From: Lepidostoma basale
Lineage: Eukaryota; Arthropoda; Insecta; Trichoptera; Lepidostomatidae
Assembly: GCA_022606425.2 (NCBI GenBank)
Contig: JAHDVF020000513.1
Location: 186,001-250,000, forward strand
DNA length: 64,000 nucleotides
Reading direction: 5' to 3'
Positions 21,801 to 32,079 of the stretch are shown here, piece after piece. The translations under genes and the position numbers were made by a program. The notes beneath the pieces were generated by a model. That model did no database searches and had not been told where the DNA came from. It saw nothing but the letters and a program-made list of their open reading frames with translations. Every line of letters starts with the position of its first letter. Position 1 is the first letter of the stretch.

Positions 21801-22162
21801 ATTGTTTCACAATATTAGTGGCGCTTTCTTAATGAGGATGCATTCTAAGGGTGTTGTTCGACGCTCGCTCGTCACTTAGTCTTCACATACTCGTACGAGT
21901 ATATATAAAAAAAAAATTCACACTCTTTATTATGTTATTATATGCGAGTACTCGTATTAATATGTTATTCATTATTTTCTACTTAAAACTTATATCTTTA
22001 GTGCATTAGAAAACCCAATTCTGTAATGCTTTTGATGTATTCAAATAAATAAATGAAATGAAATATGTATTGCAATCCTTAATTGTTTATACATATATTT
22101 AATTATTTGATCATTCGAGTGAGTGATCTTATATCCACGACATTGATCAAATCTCATCGTTT

Positions 22163-22325
22163 TTCAAATCAAATCAAAGCGGTTTATTTACTCAACAGAC
22201 ATTACAAACAACATAAATGTTTAAGGCATCTATTGAGTACAGGTAAAATATTACATATATATAACATAATACCTGGAACGCATAAGAGATGGTTCGACAT
22301 TAGGAAGACAAGATACGAGAGGTAT
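22163..22325 (-). mobile_element. LINE-C 3' tail, reverse
   Basis: Starts CAAATCAAATCAAAGCGGTT, includes TTTAAGGCATCTATTGAGTA and GAACGCATAAGAGATGGTTC, identical in layout to 14390-14520. Only about 50 bp from the stop of exon 6. Confidence 0.65.
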
Positions 22326-22371
22326 AAGTTTTATATATATTATGGAGCTTGCATACTTAATTAATTAATTA

Positions 22372-22604
22372 TTAAATCCTAATATAATTCCCCTGCGCTG
22401 AGACGAAATACTTGGGCTTGTTGTGATTATGGCACTCCTTGCACTTGATTATCTGCTGCCCCTCAGTGATGGCGCTGGACTTGCACCTGGTCTTCTTGGA
22501 CGAGCAGACCCACCATATTCTTTCTTCGATTTTGCGGCAAACGAAGTAAGTGTAACCATTCACCATCAGAAGTTTAGTTCCTTGCCGTGATGGAACGAAC
22601 AATG
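22372..22604 (-). CDS. mod(mdg4): Alternative terminal exon 6 with FLYWCH zinc finger
   Basis: The acceptor GTGTGTTTTCAG is followed by CA and codons, phase 1. The peptide opens LFVPSRQGTKLLMVNGYTYF and has IWWVCSSKK, a Cys in TRCKSS, the triad CHNHNKPKYF and the end QGNYIRI. Spacing between the two Cys is one residue shorter than in several sisters. Extra Cys residues flank the core (FVCRK, KCKEC). Stop at 22372. The splice site, lead and ligands argue for a working exon. Confidence 0.82.
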
Positions 22605-22654
22605 CTGAAAACACACTATTTTATAAACGGTCTCACCAAAAAAATATTTAACCT

Positions 22655-22900
22655 CATAGCCTCTAATGCTGGTGTTCTCGTACGGAAAGTTTGGAGGGAC
22701 TGGTACGCTCATGTCCAAAGAATGGACACCACCAGACTCTGTTATATTGCACTACATAAGCAGCCTCACGGGACTCGTCCTCGTGGTAGACCTCCGAAAA
22801 GATGGAAGGACAGCTGGGAATCTACTTCGCAGGAGGAGCAACCCCCTGGAAAACAGACCACATAGCTCTACAACAAGGAAGAAGAGTTCATACCGCTAGT
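22655..22900 (+). mobile_element. LINE-D-type RTE coding fragment
   Basis: Translates as WRDWYAHVQRMDTTRLCY and then GTRPRGRPPKRWKDSWES, the end of an endonuclease-RT protein related to that at 55800-56240. Confidence 0.6.
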
Positions 22901-22914
22901 CATATACGTACGTC

Positions 22915-23290
22915 GATTCTTCAGACTTTTGACATGACCGTCCTTTAAAATTTTATTAATTTGCTCATGCCGTGTTTTTCTCGGTCTACCCCGACTCCAT
23001 ACTCCGTTCACATCGTTAACGTATACCTTCTTTTATTCATGCGCTCCGTATGTCCGAACCAACGTATTGATTCTTTCATAATTTGTTTCATAATACTTTC
23101 TTCCGCTCTGTATTCCTTCCTTATATCAGCATTTGAAATTTTCGTATATCGTTTTACCACGCACTCGTCTATGGGATCTCATCTCTACCGCATGAATTCT
23201 GCTCTCATCCTTCTTCTACCATGTCCATGCTTGACTTCCATACATCAGGGTTGGTACAAAAACTCCATTGTGAACGGCAATTGTTGCTTT
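22915..23290 (-). mobile_element. LINE-A fragment, reverse
   Basis: Antisense of the region from YGSEA... to the RGRPRKTW motif (for example TCATGCCGTGTTTTTCTCGG). 3' end missing. Confidence 0.6.
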
Positions 23291-23310
23291 CATTGATATT
23301 TTTTTTTTAC

Positions 23311-23445
23311 AATAAGAGTTTTTAAAGCTTTAAAAATAACAATAAGTTATTAAAGCTCAAAAATTAACAATCAGTTTTTAAATCTTTAAGAATAGCAATC
23401 AGATTTTTAAAGCTCAAAAAAATAACAATCAGTTTTCAAAATGTT
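23311..23445. repeat. Tandem repeat, about 36-bp unit
   Basis: Four imperfect units built on AACAATCAGTTTTTAAAGCT. It ends just before the left end of a TTAA-type element. Confidence 0.65.
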
Positions 23446-23450
23446 GTTTA

Positions 23451-24354
23451 CCCTTTCCGGTCCTATGCCGAATGACATTCGACATCGACTTTATTCCAGT
23501 GAGTCCTATGTCGAATGTCATTCGACATTTTTCTTCTTTATCAGTTTAGTGTCAAAATATAAGCAAACATATTTCTTTCTCGCTCGTATTTAGTGTAGCG
23601 GTATACTGGGACGAGGATTCAATGTTTTTGGATTGTCAAACTTGATAATTATTGTTACCGATACTTATTATTATTCTAAAAATTCGAACACTTCAAAATA
23701 CCTAGAATTACAAAAAAACGTGTTGACAACGAGTTTGAAAGTGTATGAAGGATGTGAACAGTGAATTCTAAATATTTGTGTATAAAATGTAATGGATTGG
23801 AGATTGGAGGGTCGAAGCGGAGGACAGGAGGAGTTGAAAGCGAAGAATTGACGACCTTCGTGGCAGAGTGGTTACGAGCTCTGACTTCCATGCCGAAGGT
23901 CCTGGGTTCGATTCCCGGCGATGGCAGTGTGATTGTCACACTGTCTTTGGTCTGGTGTAGAATTCACGTGACAATAAAATGGCGATAGATTGGCTACCTA
24001 TCACATGTCACGAGAATTAATATAATAGCTAAAATATATAAAATTGTATACTGTAATTGGGTCCAAACGACCTGTTGTGTACATAAAAAAAAAAAAAAAA
24101 AAAAAAAATAAAAATAAAAAATAAAAAAAAAATACTGGAGGCTAAGGCTCGATATGGGCTGTAGAGCCATCGAAGAAAAAGAAGAAGAAGTATAAAATGT
24201 AATAATTAGAGCATTATTCCATACATTCAGAATAAATAAAAATTGAGATAAATATAGTTTTAATAAAATAAAAAACCTAGATGTTTTGTTTTACCCTGTA
24301 ATTCTGTAAATCTATTGTGAACCTGATGGAACTTTTTTTGTGGACCGGAAAGGG
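23451..24354. mobile_element. piggyBac-like element with SINE-1 inserted
   Basis: Ends are perfect 13-bp inverted repeats CCCTTTCCGGTCC / GGACCGGAAAGGG. The right side is followed by TTAA (24355-24358); the left is preceded by TTTA, a one-base change. Left subterminal sequence carries two copies of TCGAATG(A/T)CATTCGACAT. A complete SINE-1 is nested at 23848-24110. No transposase remains. Its right end lies 36 bp beyond the stop of the piggyBac-type exon 7. Confidence 0.65.
23848..24110 (+). mobile_element. SINE-1, full-length tRNA-derived copy
   Basis: The head is tRNA-like with an A box (TGGCAGAGTGGTTACGAG, from 23861) and a B box (GGTTCGATTCC, 23905-23915), the internal RNA polymerase III promoter. 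The body contains GTGTAGAATTCACGTGACAA and the tail GTAATTGGGTCCAAACGACC...TTGTGTACAT followed by poly-A. Other copies: 6585, 35936, 61255 and 63922. Confidence 0.8.
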
Positions 24355-24393
24355 TTAATGTTTAACACTTGATGTTTGTAAAAATGCAAAAGA

Positions 24394-24581
24394 TTACAAG
24401 CAATGAAATTTTATAAAACAGTTGGTATCTCTCGATAAACACAAATACACATTACACTTCATGCATCTGGTGCGAGATCTGCTTGAACATCCTTCTCTCG
24501 CGCAGTATCGAGGAGATCTGAGAGATTCAGCCAAAGGCCAATGATGGCTCCCATCAAATCGTTTCCCTTCGAGAGGCATAG
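24394..24581 (-). CDS. Alternative terminal exon 7 with piggyBac-type zinc ribbon
   Basis: The acceptor CCTGATTCTAG is followed by CT and codons, the same phase 1 as the FLYWCH exons, so it can replace them. The 61-residue peptide has HHWPLAES, then RYCAREGC, TRCMKCNVYLCL and NCFIKFHC before the stop. This matches the Cys-rich zinc ribbon (Pfam Tnp_zf-ribbon_2) that ends piggyBac transposases, where it contacts DNA near the element ends. No transposase core lies upstream. The clean splice site and open frame suggest a host exon rather than a remnant. Gene assignment to mod(mdg4) is inferred from position, strand and phase. Confidence 0.65.
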
Positions 24582-24615
24582 CTAGAATCAGGTTTTGTTT
24601 TGTTGTTTGAGAAAG

Positions 24616-25730
24616 CTTTTCAAATCAAATCAGTTTATTTTCTCAAAATATATTACAAACAACAATTCCGTACTTATTTGGCAAAAGGTCCCAGATGCGT
24701 TTTTTTGTGAAATTGAGTTAAATTCAGTATTATTTTTGCACAGTTTATGTTTTGACAAAACGTTACCTGTACTTTTTATTATTAAATTTTTTATGTATTT
24801 TTTTTTTATGTACAATTGCATTCGAACCCTATTTTTTTTTAAATAAATATATATATTTTTTTAATTTAGTTACTGATATATCTTGTAGATAACGTTATGC
24901 TCCGTAAATTGACATTTTAAATAAACAATAGGAAACAAAAAAACATTTTTTTAAATAATCAAAATAATGTAAAAAAATTTTTTTACTTTCCTGTAAAATT
25001 GATAAAATAGCAGTTGGGACCTTTTGCCAAATAGGTACCAAATTAAAGTTTAAGGCATCTATTGTGAATAGGTAAAACATAAAAAATATATAATATCAGG
25101 AACGCATGAGAGACGGTTCGACATTAGGAATACATAATACTCTCCATGTCTTCTGAACGTACTTTCACGAATATGAAAGACGTCGATCTCTGAAGCGATC
25201 TTGTTCAGCAGTTTGATTGCCCTCCCCACCGGCATCACCAGAGGCAGGTTGGTTCTGCATGCTGGGAGATAAAACACTCTGTGCTTGTTGTCGAAGATAA
25301 CCATCTGGAACATAAAGATGCATAGCCTCCAAGATAACGGAGTTCTCAAAGAATCCCCTGATAAATCTGAAGAAATGGGTAAGTGTGCACCCATCTCTTC
25401 TTATCTGCAAACTATTGTTCCCCAGCATGCCCAAGAGGTATGCAGTGGGAAAAAGCCACGAATAGCTAACAAACTCTCTCATGTAGAGATATCTCAGAAA
25501 TCTTTTCTGAACCCTCTCTAACATGAGCCAGTATCTCGCCTCGTGGGGACTCATCAGCGAACCACACTCGAGCCGACTCCGGACCAATGAATTATACAAA
25601 ATTCGCACTAATAACTTAGAATATATCTTGAAATTATAGGTATTTGTCGACTTACGCGACCTATGCGACTTACGGCTGTTCGATTTACGACCACAATCCG
25701 TAAACGGTTCGCGGACGTGGTCCATAAACG
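24616..25730 (-). mobile_element. LINE-C, longest copy, reverse, with nested MITE
   Basis: The 3' tail (CAAATCAAATCAGTTTATTT, then TTTAAGGCATCTATTGTGAA) is split by a 367-bp insertion at 24671-25037. Coding sequence follows on the minus strand up to 25725: LVRSRLECGS, LERVQKRFLRYLYMREFV, RDGCTLTHFFRFIRGF and HLYVPDGYLRQ, the post-RT region of a jockey/I-type LINE. RT and endonuclease domains are missing; one frameshift near 25290. Confidence 0.7.
24671..25037. mobile_element. Short TIR element inside LINE-C
   Basis: Inverted repeats of 28 bp, TACTTATTTGGCAAAAGGTC at left (24671) and the complement of TACCTATTTGGCAAAAGGTC at right (25010-25037). AT-rich centre without coding. It interrupts an otherwise collinear LINE-C tail. 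Confidence 0.7.
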
Positions 25731-25731
25731 T

Positions 25732-26638
25732 CAGTGATGGCGAACCTTTTTGAGAAATGGGTCAAAATTTTATTCATTATTTTTTTTAGTTCTAGCTTAG
25801 CTTAGCGTCACTTGGTGAGAATGAGAGTTGGATGGTTAAAAACTATATTTTTTGGTTCTCACAAAAAACAAAACACGACAGTTCATGACCATGTACGTCA
25901 TACACAGGTGTAGTGATATAATAGAAATTCAGCTAGCCAATGTCCACCTAGAAATATTATTTTATAAATTCGACATTAGGCTTTATTTTTTTAATATTTT
26001 TAATTGTATACTCTTTTACTATAATACATAAAATAATAAGTTTATAAAAACAAACGTGTCAGTCATTTAAATAGCCTGCGTAGGTCAACAAGGTATATAG
26101 AATAATATGGTAAGATATTGCGCACGTAGCATGCTATCCCTTTCTAATAATTTGCTGTCAAGTGACGTCATGTGGTGAACTCGAAATCGAAACGAAACTA
26201 TAAACAAACCTAAATAACTATAAACAAGCTAAATCAAATGGAGTTGATTTGCCATATCCAGTTAAAAATCTTTTTTATCGATGTAAAATGTTTTTCAAAA
26301 TAAGAACAATGAACTTAAAGCTCATTGAAGATGCTAACTCTAAAAAAAGAAAAATAAAAAAAACAATAACTTAAATAAAGAAAACGATTTGTCATAATTT
26401 ATTTAATACAATTACAAAAACTTCTTTTAATTAGACGTAATAAATAAACAAAGAAAAATTCCATACCCAATGTATAAATATATACTCAACTCATACTACA
26501 CAACCTAATGCTTGGGTCTCCACGTGACGTAGCTGCGCAGTAGATGTCAAAAATAAAACGCGGAATATCTTACCATATTTATTCTATATACCTTGGTAGG
26601 TCAACATCTAACCCGCGGGTCATAGGTTCGCTTTCAAT
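25732..26638. mobile_element. hAT-like element interrupted by another TIR element
   Basis: Left end CAGTGATGGCGAACCT and right end AGGTTCGCTTTCAATA are imperfect inverted repeats. The interior is split by a 507-bp insertion with its own ends. No transposase motif. Confidence 0.45.
26089..26595. mobile_element. TIR element with 9-bp target duplication
   Basis: Ends are inverted repeats of about 33 bp starting CAAGGTATATAGAATAATAT (one base difference in length). The 9-bp sequence GTAGGTCAA occurs directly on both sides (26080-26088 and 26596-26604). No coding region is recognised. A 9-bp duplication suits Mutator-like or Merlin-like elements; not resolved. Confidence 0.7.
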
Positions 26639-26647
26639 AATTTATTA

Positions 26648-27030
26648 GGTGTATAACTTTGCTTCCGCCGTTTTGCAATAGATGGCAGTAGCGATAAGTG
26701 GTAGTTGGAATAAATGGATCATATATATCATACAATAAGCTTAAGTATTTGTAAACATAACGCCATCGAAATATTAGTCGATTTGTGTCTGCATCATAAA
26801 GTTATTCCCGATTTAACATGTCAGCTTACGAGCCAAATGCTCATCATTTGCGGGATGTTTTAATTTTATGCTTTAATATGAAGAAATCTGCGGCGAGAAT
26901 ATTTTTAATGCAAGAAAGCGAGAGAGTAATACTTCGATTCTCTCCGAAAGTAATTCGAAATGCACACGACGCTCATGACCGAGAATGTTTCTGGATTATT
27001 TTGAATATTGCTTTGATTATTGTTGTATAA
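26648..27030 (+). pseudogene. mariner element, 5' fragment
   Basis: Starts after TA with AGGTGTATAACTTTGCTTCC and leads to a Met at 26818 with the mariner N-terminus (MSAYEPNAHHLRDVLILCFN, then MKKSAA). The homology to the helix-turn-helix region is lost after about 25 residues by a deletion. The catalytic domain is absent. Confidence 0.65.
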
Positions 27031-27037
27031 CAGTAGT

Positions 27038-27450
27038 AAAAATTAACTAACTAACCATCACGCCATTTCTTTCGGAGGGGTAGGCAGAGAGGATGGATCG
27101 CCACAATGCTCTGTCCTGGCATACCTCTCGGGCTTCCTCTACATCGTACCATGCACGCACGTCGATTAACGCCCTGACAGCCTCTTTGTGATTGCGGCAC
27201 TCCAGACCACAACACAAGCGTATCGCCATGCTCCTTCATTCCTCTCTCTTTCATCATGCTCTCAGTCAAGCACAGGATATCTAGACAATGTCTTTTCATC
27301 TCAATACACATTTCATTCATCTTTCTTTCCATTAGATTCCTCTTACATTCCACGTACCAATCCGGCACTCCATTCTCCTCTGTTCGCCATCTCGGGAGAT
27401 GCGGCGTGATGGGTTGCGTGCCTCATCGCCACCTATAGGCATTACTCCCG
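27038..27450 (-). mobile_element. LINE-A deletion derivative with endonuclease start
   Basis: Reading the minus strand: a 5' leader (GGTGGCGATGAGGCACGCAA), then the beginning of the endonuclease ORF (LMERKMNEMCIEMKRHCLDI, LCLTES), then an abrupt jump near 27180 to the last 40 codons of the RT ORF (VEEAREVCQDRALWRSIL) and the GTTA tail. About the whole middle of the element is missing. Confidence 0.65.
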
Positions 27451-27744
27451 CGCCAAATTAATATCAATACATTACACGAATTAGAAAACAATTTGGTGTT
27501 GTTAAATGTGAAAATTTAACATATACGAAAAAAAAAATACAAAAAATTAAAACTTATTACTGATTACGATTGCACAGTGAACCAAGTTTTTATAGGGTAG
27601 AAAATCTTTACTTCCGTGAATATTTCACGGATAAAAACTAGTTGTAGTTGTATTATAAGCACTTTTAAGACTTTCCGAGATATCTATAATACATAAAAGA
27701 AAAAAAATGTTTAAATGTTAATTTAAAAGTGCCTAATTAAAATG

Positions 27745-28090
27745 AAAACAGTGGAATAAAAAATTAAATAAACACAAATGTCCGGATCGTCCAGCTGACG
27801 ACGAGTGCACCATCTAAAAGAACATTATGTGTTAAATTATTTTTATGTGTTATTTTATTTTATATCATTGTATTTTATATAATTTGTTTTAGATTTATTA
27901 TGTAGACGTTGAATGATCGAAGTGTGCGCGGGAGATGCCTATTGGTGGCGATGAGGTTCGCAACCCATCACACCGCGTCTCTCGCGTTGGCGAAAAGAGA
28001 AGAATAGAGTGCAGCATCGATTAAAGTGTTGCAGTCTATTCTTTCTGTCTACCCTTTCGGGGAAACGGCGTGATGGTTAGTTAGTTAGTC
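27745..28090 (+). mobile_element. LINE-A end-to-end deletion derivative, copy 1
   Basis: Contains the LINE-A leader (GGTGGCGATGAGGTTCGCAA) at 27945, joined within about 60 bp to the 3' end (TTCTTTCTGTCTACCCTTTC...GGCGTGATGGTTAGTTAG). Near copies at 28380-28795 and, reversed, 46777-47130. These short units consist only of the two ends of LINE-A. Confidence 0.65.
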
Positions 28091-28379
28091 ATAAAAGAAA
28101 ATGTAATTTGTTCAACCAGCTATACAAGTGGCCAATATTTAATATAATAATAACACCTGTATTTCGTATTTTCATATGATTCTCTTACGTTTGTGCTGTT
28201 TTGCTGTTAAAATTATATTAGTTTTATCGTTTTTATAAAGAATTTTGACAGGTGTAAAAATATTTTTTTCATTTGAATAATTTCTTCAATATTATTTCAA
28301 AGTTCTTGCTGGTTAAGTGCTTAATTACAGCTATTTAAAAAAAACGGTGGATACGTGTAACATAAATTAAATAAACACT

Positions 28380-28795
28380 AAAGTCCGAATCGTCCATGTC
28401 AACATGTGCAACGTCGAAAAAAAACATTATGTGTTATTACATTATGTGCTTAATTAAAAAAACGGTGGATTCGTGGAACATAAATAAAATAGACAAAATG
28501 TGCACCATCTAAAAAGAACATTTTGTGTTAATTTTTTTTATTTTGTTATTTTATTTTATATCATTGTATTTTATATTATTTGTTTTAGATTTATTTTGTG
28601 GGTGTTGCACGATCGAAGTGTGCGCAGGAGATGCCTATTGGTGGCGATGAGGTTCGCAACCCATCACATCGCGTCTTCCGCGGAGCGAAAAGAGAAGGAT
28701 GGAGTGACGCATCAGTAAAAGTGTGACAGTCCATTCTTTCTGCCTACCCTTTCGGGAAGACGGCGTGATGGTTAGTTAGTTAGTTAGTTAGTTTC
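28380..28795 (+). mobile_element. LINE-A end-to-end deletion derivative, copy 2
   Basis: Same structure as 27745-28090: AAGTGTGCGCAGGAGATGCC leader, then the 3' end and five GTTA units. The 5' part carries a repeated ACATTATGTGTTA motif. Confidence 0.65.
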
Positions 28796-28821
28796 TTTTA
28801 AGATTATTTTAATCCCGAAGC

Positions 28822-29410
28822 GATGACATCAATGCTTAACGGCATCGTTAGATCAAAATTAGAATACGCGAGTGGTGTATGGTCTCCATACCAGCAGAAG
28901 TACTCGTATGTGGAGGTATTAGAACAAATCCAGAAAAAAATTCTGAGATACCTCTACATGCGGATGAATGCGGTATATCCGAGGATTATGCACCACAATG
29001 ATCTATTGATTAATACAGAGTACCGCAGTTTCGAATCAAGAAGAAAATGTACATTGATGATCTAAGGATTTAAAATACTTCGTAACCTCATTGAAAGCCC
29101 ATACCTCTTACGAGTGTTGTGGCTTCAATGCACCGGACAGGTATGCTCGCGCTAGAAGACACGATCTGTTGTGCACACCGCATAGCAGAACAAATGTCAT
29201 GGCGCAGCATACAATGACCCGGGGTATGGTGCTCTTGAATGAGGTGTCAGTCGATGTGGACATTCTCCAATTGACCTATGCATCTTTTAAGGATCAAATA
29301 GGTACATACCACAATTGCTGATATATGTGTTTTATTTAACATGTATGTCTGTGTTATGTAAAATGTATGTAGTAATTGGGTTCTAAAGACCTGTTGTATA
29401 AAATAAAATA
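28822..29410 (+). mobile_element. LINE-E 3' fragment
   Basis: Encodes a jockey/I-type post-RT region (LNGIVRSKLEYASGVWSPYQ, QKKILRYLYMRMN) in the first frame and further parts (SRTNVMAQHTMTRGMVLLNE) in another. The 3' tail GTAATTGGGTTCTAAAGACC...TGTTGTATAAAATAAAATAA is nearly the tail of SINE-1. Confidence 0.65.
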
Positions 29411-29414
29411 AATA

Positions 29415-30710
29415 CAATATTTCACCAATTTTACTATGGAATAATGTTTTATTCAACTAAACAAATGTAAAATTAAAAAAGCTAACAAAAAGATATCCGA
29501 ATACCAGAAATGCTTTTTATAAAGACAACTACGACAAACTCGAAAAGAACATTATTAAACCATAGCGAAACCCGATAAATAACAGTGGTCATACATTGAT
29601 CAAAGAAAAACATAGAAAACAATATAATAATATCATCGCGCCCTATAATTTAAATTTGTAAGGAAATTATTGCATAAGCCGACTTACAACCAGACCAACT
29701 TCCGACCTGTTTATCAGCACCAATTATGGTCATCAATCGACGACTATCTGTATCTGACATTGAATATATTTACCAGATTATTTTAAATAAAATTCGATAG
29801 GAAAGTTTTAAGGGTTTAGTTTAACTGTAAAGGGTATACCGTCTTGCCAGACGGTGTGAAGTAAAGGGCGTGCTCACATCGTTCGTAATTCAAAGTATTT
29901 GACTAATTTAATGCGTAGCGACTGAAAAAAAAAACACAAAAACAATAAAACAAACAACTTTATTCAATATATTCTTATGATTTCGTAGGTGAAATAAAAA
30001 TCTTGAATGTAATTGGATCTTTATTTGGCATTAAATAAATTAATATAATTATATATTTATCGTTAATACAGGATTTGAAAAAAAAATACAATAATATAAA
30101 ATCACAGACAAAAATATAATTTCAAAATTATTGAGGTATGGTCACCCCAATGCACACGATAAAAATATATATATAAAAACGCAATTAAAAATCTTGTATA
30201 CATTTTCAAAGGTTTTTTAACTTACAAGCTATTATAAAATTACTTTAAAATTAAGAGTTTCCAGGTTTTCCTGTTATACCTACTAATTACATTCTAAAAA
30301 AGTTTGATCTTGGTAAGTTTTTTTTGCGATTTTCAAGTCCATCATACATCAGGTTGTCTTCAGTAATCAGTACATAAAAATATCATTTTTATATTATTCT
30401 ATTTAAATATATTTTTACATTCACGTTATGCATATATATAGGTATATATGTTACTAAGACTCAATTTTTATTCAAACATTTATTCATGGTAGGTACTCAT
30501 ATAATTACTTTTTCAACAAACAGAATTTGGAATAAATAAATAAATAATAAAATTTAAAGAAACGATAAATTATTAATTTAATATCGTAGCTAAATTGAAT
30601 CCTGATCCACGTTTTTTTGCTGAATTTATATTGTAATAATTACATTTTTAAATGAAAACAGTGAAAATAGTTATATGAATTAATATTTTTTGAGCTACCG
30701 TTGTAATTTT
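29415..30710. other. AT-rich intron sequence
   Basis: No exon, acceptor-linked open frame or recognised element was found. Part of a 10.6-kb gap between exons 7 and 8. Confidence 0.45.
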
Positions 30711-30717
30711 TTTTCTA

Positions 30718-30890
30718 AGGATTAATTGTATCTTAATAAAGACGAAGATGTAAATTGTTACGTTTTTCTGGGAACAGAATGTGGTGGCCGAGGCGCTTAC
30801 CGGACTTATGACCTGTCATTGGCTGGGTTGAGCGATCGCTTTATGTTTAACAACATTCCCCATTCCGCTCTTCTTATGACCACCATATCA
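30718..30890 (+). mobile_element. MITE-H, truncated copy
   Basis: Left arm AAGGATTAATTGTATCTTAA and the centre GGTTGAGCGATCGCTTTATG match 9409-9560; the right arm is mostly lost. Confidence 0.65.
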
Positions 30891-30899
30891 AAGTTGTAA

Positions 30900-31855
30900 A
30901 TTTTGAATTATCGCCGTTTATTATAAGCTTCAAAAGCAATAATAACCCATTTTCGATAAAACAATGTCAAATGGTTTAAGAGTCCAATTATAGTAAATAA
31001 TTTCATTGTTTACGTAGATACATGAAATTCATTTCGTAAAAAGAGTACGTACAAATATATACGTGTAATCATTAACTTATTATGTATATATTTATTGAGA
31101 AAATACATTTTCAAAGCTAAATTGGCTTTATGACATTCACAATGAATTTATGGTGAACTTATAGTTATTACAATAAAAAAACAGACATACAATACAACCA
31201 CATTTTTGGGCACCAATACATGGAGAAATGACTAAATCTTAGTGTGCTAATAATGAAAACAGTCGGCTGATTGAATAAATGAACGAAATTTCATTCTTAA
31301 AGCCCGAATATTTAAATAAATTATATTTCCCAAAGTGGGTGACTTCTTTGTACCATTTAACTCTTGATTAGATATAATTGAGGGCTGATCATTACAAAGG
31401 TGTCGAGTAAAAAATAAAGGTCAATAACTGAGCAAGGGTGCACAGTGATAGAACAGTATAGTGCAGTTCAAACATCGCCCTAAAGATGCCACCCGTGCTA
31501 CATGACACATGTCACAATAAACAGTTTTTTTTTTCTTTTTCTTTTTTTTATGTTTAAACTACTTAGCAGCTATGTAATAACCAACCTTCAATTTTATATT
31601 ACTTATACCTTCAATTTTATATTACTTATACAACCTTATATTTTTAATTAAATTTATTACTAAAATGTAATATAATAACGTTTTAAAAATATAAACCACT
31701 GATTTAAGCACTGCGTAACAAAAATATTAAATGCTAAAACAAAATTCGATTTTTCAATTTAAACAAATAATTATTTTTAGTGAAGCAATTATCTAAATGT
31801 TAATGAAATTTTAACATTGTTTATTGCCCTTGTAGCATAGCGTAACATATACATT
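30900..31855. other. AT-rich intron sequence
   Basis: Nothing coding was recognised. A short stretch at about 31435-31530 of higher GC content may be a SINE remnant, not assigned. Confidence 0.4.
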
Positions 31856-31858
31856 AAA

Positions 31859-32071
31859 ATATTAATATGTATGAAAAAACGATAGTTTTCAAGGAGTTTT
31901 ATTATAAAATTTATATATGACATGTTTCGCCCTTCTAAGACATTATCAAATGTTAATGATAAACATTAACATTAACTTTTGATAATGCCTTAGAAGGGCA
32001 AAACATGTTATAAATAAATATTATAATAAAACTCCTTGAAAACTATCGTTCTTTCATACATATTAATAATT
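31859..32071. mobile_element. F1 fold-back repeat, near-perfect palindrome
   Basis: Arms of about 95 bp: TATTAATATGTATGAAA at left, its complement at right, with ACGATAGTTTTCAAGGAGTT in both. Each arm has the TTTGATAATG hairpin and GAAACATGTC or a one-base variant. Confidence 0.7.
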
Positions 32072-32079
32072 TAATATGG

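Noticed and set aside
23858..23930. Possible functional tRNA gene
   Set aside because: A and B boxes are tRNA-like but the fold is incomplete and the unit continues as SINE-1 with a poly-A tail and other copies.
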